From: Gp6-AA40 sp032156805
GTDB lineage: Bacteria > Acidobacteriota > Vicinamibacteria > Vicinamibacterales > UBA2999
Direction: 5' to 3'
DNA length: 64,000 bases
Assembly: GCA_032156805.1 (NCBI GenBank)
Contig: JALDXQ010000009.1
Location: forward strand, 1 to 64,000
The stretch's first letter is position 1. Every line of letters begins with the position of its first letter. Below, in pieces: positions 57,365-64,000 of the stretch. Below the pieces are notes generated by a model that was not told the origin of the DNA, did no database searches, and saw only the letters and a list, made by a program, of their open reading frames with translations. The position numbers and the translations under genes were made by a program.

Positions 57365-59593
57365 ATGCAGGTTTCGGATGTCGTACAGGCAGCACCATCG
57401 ACAACTTCCCCCCTCGCCCAGACCGCCTGTAATCCGACTGCCCCACGGAGACCAGCGACATTGACCGTACTTCCCGAACGCATCAACCGCCTCGAGACGT
57501 TGGCCCGCGATCTCTGGTGGAGCTGGACGCCGCCAGCGAGGCAGGTTTTCCGACAGCTCGACTATGCACTCTGGCGGATGACGGCGCACAACCCGGTTCG
57601 CATGCTGCAGCTCGTCTCGCCCGAAGCGCTCGAGCGCGCGACGGCCAACCCCGATTGGCTCGCCACATACGACGCGGCCATCTCTCGGCTCGATGCGGTC
57701 CGAAATTCACGCCTGACGTGGTGCCACCGCGAACACCCTGAACTCTCCGGCCGCCAGATCGCTTACTTCTCCGCTGAATTCGCGTTGCATCAGTCGTTGC
57801 CGATCTATGCCGGCGGTCTCGGCGTACTCGCCGGCGATCACTGCAAGGAAGCCGGCGACCTGGGGTTGCCGCTCATTGGTGTCGGCTTCATGTACCCGCA
57901 GGGCTACTTTCACCAGAGCCTCACGGCCGACGGATGGCAGCAAGAGGTCTACGAGAAGCTGAATTGGACCGGCGCACCGGTTGAACCAGCCATCACGCCG
58001 GACGGCAAGCCGTGCATCACCGCGGTACCGCTCGGAAACCGGACGGTACTCGTCGCGGTGTGGCGCGTGCGCGTTGGACGCGTGGTGCTCTACCTGCTCG
58101 ATACCGACCTCGAAGAGAACGCACCGTGGGATCGCGATCTGTCCGCCCGTCTCTACGGCGGCGATCGCGAAACGCGCGTGCAGCAGGAAATCATCCTCGG
58201 TGTCGGCGGGGTGCGCGTTCTGAAGGCCCTGGGCTATGCGCCGGCGGTCTATCACTTGAACGAGGGGCATGCCGGCTTCGTCGTGCTGCAGCGGATCCGC
58301 GATCTGTGCGAGGCGGGCGCGAACTTCGAGAGCGCGCTCGCGGAAGTACGGCGCACGACGGTGTTCACCACGCACACGCCGGTCGCCGCCGGCCACGATG
58401 CGTTCCCGTTTCATCTCGTCGAAACACATCTCGCCGGTGCGTGGGGCGATCTCGGCGGCTACCGCGAGCAGTTCCTGGCGCTGGGGCACTACGACAATGG
58501 GCACGGCGCCATGTTCAACATGACGGCGCTGGCGATGAGAACCAGCGGCGCGATCAACGGCGTCAGCCGTCTCCACGGTGAAGTGACCAAGCAGATGTGG
58601 CAGCCGATCTGGCCCGGGGTTCCCACGGAGAAACTGCCGATCCGTTCGATCACCAACGGCGTTCACGTGTCGACCTGGGTCTCCTCGGAAATCGGGGCGC
58701 TGCTCGAGCGTCATCTCGGTCAGGACTGGCTCGACTCGCACGACGACCCGGCAGTGATCGATCGCGTGATGGACATTCCCGACGACGAGTTGTGGGCCGC
58801 ACGCCAGTCGCTGCGTTCGTTCCTGTTCAACTTCATCCGTGAGCGCGCGCGCACCCGGTGGACGCACGAACACGTCAGCGCCGCGCGCATCGTCGCCGCT
58901 GCGACGCTGTTCGATCAGAACGCGTTGACCATCGGCTTCGCGCGACGCTTTACCAGCTACAAGCGCCCGGAGCTGATTTTCTCGGATCCCGATCGACTGG
59001 CGCGCATCCTGACCGCGCCGGGCCGGGCGGTCCAAATCGTGTTCGCCGGCAAGGCGCATCCAGCGGACGAAGTCGGCAAGCACCATCTCCAGCAGATCTT
59101 CCGGCGTGCGCTCGACCCGAAGTTCGGCGGCCGCATCGGATTCGTCGACGACTACGATCTCCACGTCGCGCACTTCCTCGTGCAGGGCTGCGACGTCTGG
59201 ATGAACAACCCGCGCAAGCCGCTCGAGGCGAGTGGGACGAGCGGGATGAAGGCGGCTATCAATGGAACCCCACATCTGTCGATCGGCGACGGCTGGTGGG
59301 CGGAAGGCTTCACCGGCGAGAACGGCTGGCTCATCGAAGGCCAGGCCGCCGATCCCAACGACCAGGGCGCGCAGGACTGGGCCGACGTGCAGGCGCTCTA
59401 CTCGCTGATCGAGGAGCAGCTCGTCCCGACTTTCTACGATCGCGATGCGCACGGCATCCCGCGCCGCTGGCTGCAAATCGTCAAGCAGTCGATCCGGACC
59501 GTTCTGCCAGGCTTCAGCGCACGCCGCATGGTCAAGGAATACGTGCGCGAGATGTACCTGCCGGCGGTCCGGCGCGAAACGCTCACGATATAA
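57365..59593 (+). CDS. glgP: Alpha-glucan phosphorylase (GlgP, short type)
   Basis: The 742-residue protein belongs to the short alpha-glucan phosphorylases: LARDLWWSWTPPARQVF, IAYFSAEFALHQSLPIYAGG, VYHLNEGHAGF, TTHTPVAAGHDAF, FARRFTSYKRPEL and ASGTSGMKAAINGTPHLS with the PLP lysine region. It releases glucose-1-phosphate from glycogen or maltodextrin. The first 30 or so residues are not conserved; ATG 57365 is used, but TTG at 57462 with GGAG upstream would begin nearer to the conserved part. Confidence 0.93.
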   Translation: MQVSDVVQAAPSTTSPLAQTACNPTAPRRPATLTVLPERINRLETLARDLWWSWTPPARQVFRQLDYALWRMTAHNPVRMLQLVSPEALERATANPDWLATYDAAISRLDAVRNSRLTWCHREHPELSGRQIAYFSAEFALHQSLPIYAGGLGVLAGDHCKEAGDLGLPLIGVGFMYPQGYFHQSLTADGWQQEVYEKLNWTGAPVEPAITPDGKPCITAVPLGNRTVLVAVWRVRVGRVVLYLLDTDLEENAPWDRDLSARLYGGDRETRVQQEIILGVGGVRVLKALGYAPAVYHLNEGHAGFVVLQRIRDLCEAGANFESALAEVRRTTVFTTHTPVAAGHDAFPFHLVETHLAGAWGDLGGYREQFLALGHYDNGHGAMFNMTALAMRTSGAINGVSRLHGEVTKQMWQPIWPGVPTEKLPIRSITNGVHVSTWVSSEIGALLERHLGQDWLDSHDDPAVIDRVMDIPDDELWAARQSLRSFLFNFIRERARTRWTHEHVSAARIVAAATLFDQNALTIGFARRFTSYKRPELIFSDPDRLARILTAPGRAVQIVFAGKAHPADEVGKHHLQQIFRRALDPKFGGRIGFVDDYDLHVAHFLVQGCDVWMNNPRKPLEASGTSGMKAAINGTPHLSIGDGWWAEGFTGENGWLIEGQAADPNDQGAQDWADVQALYSLIEEQLVPTFYDRDAHGIPRRWLQIVKQSIRTVLPGFSARRMVKEYVREMYLPAVRRETLTI

Positions 59594-59594
59594 T
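59589..59594 (+). promoter_or_regulatory. TATAAT box directly before the zinc-ribbon gene at 59601
   Basis: A perfect -10 hexamer ends six bases before the ATG, so a transcript would start at about the start codon. No ribosome site and no clear -35 box are seen. Confidence 0.45.
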
Positions 59595-59600
59595 CACGGG

Positions 59601-60065
59601 ATGGCGCCGCGAAAATCGAATATCGCCAAGACCAAGTGCGCCCTCTGTGAGGCCAAGGAAGTCTCCGAGCCGCGCGGCGAGGAACGCTACTGCCGCGACT
59701 GCTGGGAGAAGAAGATCGCCGTCGAGGAGATCGTCGCGCGCGAGTTTGCGCTCAAGCGCTACATCCGCGCGCACAGCGCCGAGAAGTACCTCATCTATCA
59801 CTCGACGATCAAACGGCCCTGCGGGCAGATTCTGGTCGTGGACGACGGTTACGACCTGTTCTTGTCCGTCATCCTCTACCCCAACTTCGGCTGGGACGAA
59901 CCGGCTTACCATCTCGACGGCGATCCGGAAGGCCGGACGTTCGCCGAAATCCTGGTAGACGTCGTTGCGACCGAGGTTATCGAGCCCTGGGGCGGCGGGA
60001 AATGGCACCTGGAGATTTTTCGCTCCCTTAACCCTGAGCCGGAAGACTGGAATGGGGAGATGTAG
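59601..60065 (+). CDS. Zinc-ribbon hypothetical protein
   Basis: The 154-residue protein has Cys-x2-Cys pairs CALC (about 13-16) and CRDC (about 31-34), then a mixed alpha/beta body (YLIYHSTIKRPCGQILVVDD, VILYPNFGWDEPAYHLDGD). It contains no known catalytic motif. The stop is five bases before the TATAAT-led next gene. Function unknown. Confidence 0.7.
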   Translation: MAPRKSNIAKTKCALCEAKEVSEPRGEERYCRDCWEKKIAVEEIVAREFALKRYIRAHSAEKYLIYHSTIKRPCGQILVVDDGYDLFLSVILYPNFGWDEPAYHLDGDPEGRTFAEILVDVVATEVIEPWGGGKWHLEIFRSLNPEPEDWNGEM

Positions 60066-60066
60066 C

Positions 60067-60072
60067 TATAAT
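60067..60072 (+). promoter_or_regulatory. TATAAT box for the gene at 60098
   Basis: A perfect -10 hexamer 25 bases before the ATG, leaving space for the GGAGG ribosome site. A -35 box is not clear. Confidence 0.45.
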
Positions 60073-60097
60073 GCCCGCGTTTGGTGGAGGTCCAACC

Positions 60098-60571
60098 ATG
60101 AACCGTTCTGGACGTTTTCTCTTGATACTCGCCGGCGTAACGCTCGCAGCGGCGGCCGCCTCGGCTGAGCAAGCCAAGCCAGCGGTCACGCCTCCGGCTG
60201 CCTCGACGCAGAAGCCCAACGACGAAGGAGCGGCGCCGAAGAAGCTCGTGGCTCCAGTCCGGGGGGAAGCACTCATCGGATACCTTAAGCCGGTGACGAA
60301 GCAGGAAAAGAACATGATCATCACGACGATCAAGATCAAGAACTTGTCGTCGGGTGCCATCGCGGGGCTGAAGGTGGACGAGTTCTGGTACGACAAGGAT
60401 GGCAACCCGGTGACGGGTTCTCAGCCGTTCAGGTGGCGCAAGCCGCTGCAGCCAGGCGAAGTCATCGACGTGGTACTGCAGGTGCCGCGCAATCCGAACA
60501 TGAATCGGAATCAGTACAAGTTCGAGCACGCCAACGGCACGATCAAGACGCAGCTGATGCCGAAGCTGTAG
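60098..60571 (+). CDS. Periplasmic FxLYD/Ig-like protein
   Basis: The 157-residue protein has a signal peptide (FLLILAGVTLAAAAASAEQA), a Pro/Ala-rich spacer and a small beta domain (MIITTIKIKNLSSGAIAGL, KVDEFWYDKDGNPV, LQPGEVIDVVLQVPRNP) that resembles FxLYD or similar Ig-like folds. ATG 60098 has GGAGG seven bases upstream and is clearly better than the start at 60071. Function unknown. Confidence 0.7.
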   Translation: MNRSGRFLLILAGVTLAAAAASAEQAKPAVTPPAASTQKPNDEGAAPKKLVAPVRGEALIGYLKPVTKQEKNMIITTIKIKNLSSGAIAGLKVDEFWYDKDGNPVTGSQPFRWRKPLQPGEVIDVVLQVPRNPNMNRNQYKFEHANGTIKTQLMPKL

Positions 60572-60587
60572 CCTTCGGCAAAACGCC

Positions 60588-60651
60588 CAACTTCCAATCT
60601 CCAACTACCAACACACGCCATCGTTGGGAGTTGGAAATTGGGAATTGGAAG
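60588..60651. repeat. Two-armed heptad hairpin, units CAACTTC and TTGGGAA
   Basis: Left arm CAACTTC, CAATCTC, CAACTAC (60588-60608) and right arm TTGGGAG, TTGGAAA, TTGGGAA, TTGGAAG (60624-60651) are in 7-nt phase and complementary. The element lies between two convergent genes and ends six bases before the stop of the leftward one. Confidence 0.9.
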
Positions 60652-60656
60652 TTGAT

Positions 60657-61019
60657 TTAGGAACACATTCGATCTGCAATTTCGGCGGCAACCGGAATGC
60701 GCCACAGCCGGCCATTCGCCGCGTGCCACATCGCCATCACCCAGACAACGAGTCCGGCCACCCAGATCAGTCCTGCGGTCCACGCCCAGAATCCAAACGC
60801 GTTCGGCATGAACAGTAGTGATGCGCCCGCGATTCCGGAAAGCGTCGCGACGACGATCGCGATAGCGCCAAAGACAACGCACGCCTGCGCCGCGTGAAAG
60901 CGGACGTAGAGGTCGCGCCGTTCGAGAAACCAGAAGAAGACGCCGGTCACCCACCAGCCGGCGTAGGCCAGCGGCGCTGCGACCCGACCGGGGAGCCCAA
61001 GTGAAATGGGGTCACTCAT
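60657..61019 (-). CDS. DUF4870-like small membrane protein
   Basis: The 120-residue protein has three or four membrane helices (AGWWVTGVFFWFLE, CVVFGAIAIVVATLSGIAGA, TAGLIWVAGLVVWVMAMW) and RRDLYVRFHAAQA after the first, the DUF4870/Tic20-like signature. The ATG overlaps the gltS stop (ATGA), so the two are cotranscribed. Function unknown. Confidence 0.78.
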   Translation of the reverse strand: MSDPISLGLPGRVAAPLAYAGWWVTGVFFWFLERRDLYVRFHAAQACVVFGAIAIVVATLSGIAGASLLFMPNAFGFWAWTAGLIWVAGLVVWVMAMWHAANGRLWRIPVAAEIADRMCS

Positions 61020-62233
61020 CGCCACAGGTTGATCACCGTGGTGATGAGCAGGCCGTTCACGAAGTCGATGCCGAACGCGCCCACGAGTGGAACAACGAGA
61101 TATGCCTTGGGCGCCGGTCCGTAACGTTCGACGATTGCGCCCATGTTCGCCATCGCGTTGGCGGTGGTGCCCAGCATGAATCCACAGAACCCGCCGGCCA
61201 TGACCACGGCGTCGTAGTCACGTCCCATCAAGCGTGGAATCGCCACGACGCATAGCGCGATCACGAGCGCGATCTGAGCGACGAGGATGATGAGGAGCGG
61301 AACGACGACGCCCGCAAGTTCCCACAGCCTGAGCGTCATCAGCGCCATGACCAGGAATAGCGTCAACGCCACGTCGCCCAGATCGTCCATCGTTCGCTGC
61401 GACATACCGACCGTCCCGGTCCAGTCGTCGAAGTTACGGATGCAGGCGGCGACGATCATGGCGCCGATGTACGCCGGCAGGGTCAGCCCCATGCCCTGAA
61501 GACCGACACTGACCCACGCACCGGCGCCCACAGCGACGGCCAGCATGACCAGATGCTTCACGAGGCCGTAAGCTTGAACATCTTCACCAATCGGTGCTGA
61601 TTCAGATGGCTCCGCGGTTCGCTTCTCGACGAGGGCGGCCAGAGGTTCCTTCGCCGCCTGGACGGGAATCCACAACGGGCGCGTGCGCAGGAGATACGCC
61701 ACGATTGGGCCACCGAGCAAACCTCCGGCAATGATCCCGGCCATCGCAGCGGAGACCGCAAGTGTCGCTGCCCCCTCGACGCCGGCCGCCTCGAAGAGTG
61801 GCGCAAACGCCAGGCCCGTCGCGGGTCCGCCTGTGAGAGTCGTCGACCCTGCCAGCACACCGAGCAGCGGATGCTCACCAAGAACCGCCGCCGTTGCGCC
61901 GCCCACCACGTTCTGAAGAACCGCCGCAACAGACGCCACCACCATCATGATGGCGACGAGCGGCCCGCCACGTTTCAGCACGAGCACGCTCGCACCGAAT
62001 CCGATCGAGGCAAAAAACGCGTTCTGCAGCGGCGTCTGGAGCGTGGTGTCGAAGACAGGCGCCGTCCATCCCATGTTGTGGAGCAGCGTCAGGAGCCCGG
62101 CCATCGGCAGACCGCCGACGACCGGCGCCGGAATGTTGTAGCGCGTCAGGACCGGTATCAGCCGCTTGAGGCCATGTCCGAGAAACAACAACAGGCCAGC
62201 AAGGGCAACGGTCTGAATGAAGTCGAGACGCAT
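61016..62233 (-). CDS. gltS: Sodium/glutamate symporter GltS
   Basis: The 405-residue protein has about ten membrane segments and two GltS repeats with glycine-rich reentrant loops: LAGSTTLTGGPATGLAFAP and VMAGGFCGFMLGTTANAMAN. ESS-family carriers import glutamate with Na+. It starts 13 bases after the VWFA gene and overlaps the small membrane protein gene. Confidence 0.92.
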   Translation of the reverse strand: MRLDFIQTVALAGLLLFLGHGLKRLIPVLTRYNIPAPVVGGLPMAGLLTLLHNMGWTAPVFDTTLQTPLQNAFFASIGFGASVLVLKRGGPLVAIMMVVASVAAVLQNVVGGATAAVLGEHPLLGVLAGSTTLTGGPATGLAFAPLFEAAGVEGAATLAVSAAMAGIIAGGLLGGPIVAYLLRTRPLWIPVQAAKEPLAALVEKRTAEPSESAPIGEDVQAYGLVKHLVMLAVAVGAGAWVSVGLQGMGLTLPAYIGAMIVAACIRNFDDWTGTVGMSQRTMDDLGDVALTLFLVMALMTLRLWELAGVVVPLLIILVAQIALVIALCVVAIPRLMGRDYDAVVMAGGFCGFMLGTTANAMANMGAIVERYGPAPKAYLVVPLVGAFGIDFVNGLLITTVINLWR

Positions 62234-62246
62234 CCGCGGTGTTGGT

Positions 62247-64000
62247 TCACCGCACCCTGATCTGGATATCCCGACTCACGACGGCATCCGGGCTGACGCG
62301 CGAGCGGCCTTCGACGTGGATCACGTACAACCCCGGCTCGACGTCCTGGAGTGGCAGTCGCGCCTGGAATCCGTAGCCACCGCTGGTACCTTGCAGTTCC
62401 GTCGACGATCGTTCGTCGGTCACGCCCTGGACCACGCGCCCGCCTTCGGCTCGCAGCTCCGCCTTGAAGTCGAGCATGTGCACGGCCGCGCCGCGCGCGT
62501 TCTCGTAGAACTCGGCGAAGAGGACGAGGAGATCGCCTCTCTCGAACTCGCGCTCGGCTGTCGGCGGACCGGGAAGGAAATCGCCCAGCGGATCCTTCGG
62601 CTTGATGGTGGGAGCCTGCCCTGCCGACGCCGCAGTCAGTGCGATGCCGCTCATCACGAGCGGCCCTTTCGTGAAGTCGGGCACTTCAAGGTCGTACACG
62701 ACGCTGCCGGCCTTGCCGGACCTGTTCCCCGCCGCGACACGAATCTGGTAACGGCCCGGAGGCAGACTTGCCTGCGACAGCACGCGGAACCCATTCGCCT
62801 GTGCCCGTTGGTACGTATCCGGTTTCAACGTCAGCGTTGCCGTCTGCCGCTCGCCCGGGAACAGCTTGCCCTGGTTGTTCATCGCGGTGAACGCCACTTC
62901 GACCTGCTCGTTGAACGTTCCGCCTTTTTCAACGAAATCCAGGTTTCGAACGTCCATCTCGACGACCATCGCGATGGCCGCGTTCGGTGCGGTGCCCTTG
63001 AACGGTGCAGCAAAGACCTTGATTGGCACGCCAGCCATGGGCAGCGGGCTGCCGAGCGCTTCGGAGATCGCTGGCGCCAGCGCGTTCGGCGATGTCGCCT
63101 CCTTGGGTTGTGACGGTGCGCGGCCGCGCGCTTCGAAGTACCCACTCCGGTTTCTCACGCGCAGTCCGGGCCGCTTGACGCGCACCTCGAGCTTTCTGAA
63201 ACGGCCATTGCGACGATCGTTGTTCGAGTAGAACCCCAGCATGTAGTAGCTGCTGTTCTCACTGACGATGCGATCGAAAGCGCCGTCGAGATCGTTCTGG
63301 TTGACGGCGGCAAACCCGCCGGTGCTGTCGGCCAGCACCCGCAGGCTGTCCTGCGACAGCCGCAACTCGTTCTGGATCGACCGTGAACCGGCATCGCCAA
63401 CCGTTCCAGCCACCTCGATGAGATCGGCCTCGGCGTTGGCCAGGCCTCTCGGGTCGAGGGCGTAGATGCTCACGTTGCCGCGCGTGGCCGCGGCAATCGC
63501 ATCGTGCGTGTCGAGGAGCACTGACGAGGCGGTCGACCCGAGAATCCCGACGGCTTCGTAGATGTCGTAGTCGACACCCTCGCCGATCAGGAGCAGCGAC
63601 TTGCGCCGACCGCGAACGCCTGACATGAACTCCGAGAGCTTCCGAACCGAGTTCGCCATCGAGCGAGCGCGGAAGGCGCGATCCATCTGTTCGATGTCAT
63701 CGCCCGGCTCGAGTATCCCAGTCCCCGGATTGACGCGGGCGCTCTGGATCCGTTCGAGCGTGGCAGAACGGAGCTTTCGTCCCTGGAACTTGTTGATCGC
63801 GCTGATGAGAAGGCGAGGGTTATTGGTGAAATCCTGTCCGTCGCCGGCACGGCCGGTATAGGCGACTGCCGCCAGGTCGTTGGTACCGAAATTCTGTTCG
63901 ATGAATCGAACGGCCGCCGCCTTGACACGCGGCGTTCGAGTGAATTCGGTGTGCAGATCGTCCAGCACAATCAGATAAATGCGCCCTTCAACCGACTCGT
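62247..64000 (-). CDS. VWFA-related Acidobacterial-domain protein, 5' end outside the window
   Basis: At least 584 residues are visible; the frame continues past base 64000 (YLIVLDDLHT at the edge is the first strand and metal-site region of the VWFA domain). The VWFA-related domain runs to about residue 270 from the edge (SLLLIGEGVDYD, YALDPRGLAN, GFAAVNQNDLDGAFDRIV, YYMLGFYSNND), followed by beta-rich domains with a LPPGRYQIRVAAGN segment. It matches TIGR03436, a family greatly expanded in Acidobacteria. Likely secreted; function unknown. Confidence 0.88.
   Translation of the reverse strand, partial: ESVEGRIYLIVLDDLHTEFTRTPRVKAAAVRFIEQNFGTNDLAAVAYTGRAGDGQDFTNNPRLLISAINKFQGRKLRSATLERIQSARVNPGTGILEPGDDIEQMDRAFRARSMANSVRKLSEFMSGVRGRRKSLLLIGEGVDYDIYEAVGILGSTASSVLLDTHDAIAAATRGNVSIYALDPRGLANAEADLIEVAGTVGDAGSRSIQNELRLSQDSLRVLADSTGGFAAVNQNDLDGAFDRIVSENSSYYMLGFYSNNDRRNGRFRKLEVRVKRPGLRVRNRSGYFEARGRAPSQPKEATSPNALAPAISEALGSPLPMAGVPIKVFAAPFKGTAPNAAIAMVVEMDVRNLDFVEKGGTFNEQVEVAFTAMNNQGKLFPGERQTATLTLKPDTYQRAQANGFRVLSQASLPPGRYQIRVAAGNRSGKAGSVVYDLEVPDFTKGPLVMSGIALTAASAGQAPTIKPKDPLGDFLPGPPTAEREFERGDLLVLFAEFYENARGAAVHMLDFKAELRAEGGRVVQGVTDERSSTELQGTSGGYGFQARLPLQDVEPGLYVIHVEGRSRVSPDAVVSRDIQIRVR

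Noticed and set aside
57707..59476. Very long minus-strand frame (589 codons) opposite glgP
   Set aside because: It is antisense to a clearly conserved phosphorylase, has Arg/Ala/His-rich composition typical of GC-rich shadow frames and shows no family motif.
1..64000. Insertion sequences, prophage or integrative elements
   Set aside because: No transposase, integrase or phage gene was recognised; the window looks like stable chromosome apart from short repeats.

Overview
The window is GC-rich, densely packed bacterial DNA and is best read as a chromosomal segment of an Acidobacteriota, probably a Vicinamibacteria-like organism. The evidence for this is a TIGR03436-type VWFA protein at the right edge, secreted proteins of a kind common in Acidobacteria, and a diderm flagellum with both P-ring (FlgI) and L-ring (FlgH) proteins. 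The phylum call is an inference; no rRNA or other phylogenetic marker is present.

About 46 kb is a nearly complete flagellar locus. From left to right: (1) 1-7880, minus strand: one tightly overlapping operon for a nonulosonic (pseudaminic/legionaminic-like) acid pathway. It holds a DegT aminotransferase, PseG, a HAD phosphatase, a NeuB-type synthase, an ATP-grasp enzyme, a cytidylyltransferase, then motA, motB and a CapD/FlaA1-type dehydratase cut by the window edge. (2) 8189-11483, plus strand: fliC, fliD, fliS and a FliT/FlgN-like gene. fliC has a sigma28-type promoter and a leader carrying a CsrA-type hairpin. (3) 11563-13841: an APC permease and a GNAT enzyme. (4) 43495 down to 13859, minus strand: a nearly continuous run flgB-flgC-fliE-F-G-H-I-J-flgD-flgE-fliK-fliL-fliN-O-P-Q-R-flhB-A-F-G-fliA-fliM-fliY-like-two accessory genes-flgF-G-A-H-I-J-M-N-K-L-fliW-csrA. 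It starts at a sigma54-type promoter. (5) 43677-48411: regulators: a single-domain response regulator, an NtrC-type sigma54 activator, a soluble histidine kinase, CheY, CheX and an HDOD protein. No cheA, cheW or receptor gene is seen.

The parts suggest a three-tier circuit. The NtrC-type activator with sigma54 would fire the flgB and fliL promoters; FliA (sigma28), held by FlgM, would fire fliC, cheY and the receiver gene; CsrA and FliW would adjust flagellin translation. The sugar operon beside fliC suggests a glycosylated flagellin.

48412-64000 is ordinary genome: small zinc-ribbon proteins, a DUF2236 protein, a dicarboxylate-type symporter, tRNA-Leu(CAG), an acyl-CoA-dehydrogenase-like flavoprotein, a pirin remnant, secreted proteins, alpha-glucan phosphorylase, GltS and the VWFA protein.

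The most unusual pattern is a set of short intergenic elements built from 7-nt repeats in strict phase, usually as two inverted arms, at 3' ends of transcription units. The heptad sequence changes from site to site but the architecture is kept. Related palindromes and 8-mer or 9-mer arrays have also entered coding sequences at tolerant places: the pseC-like N-terminus, the FlgI signal peptide, the FlgJ interdomain linker and a zinc-ribbon protein. No CRISPR array, insertion sequence, prophage or rRNA was seen.
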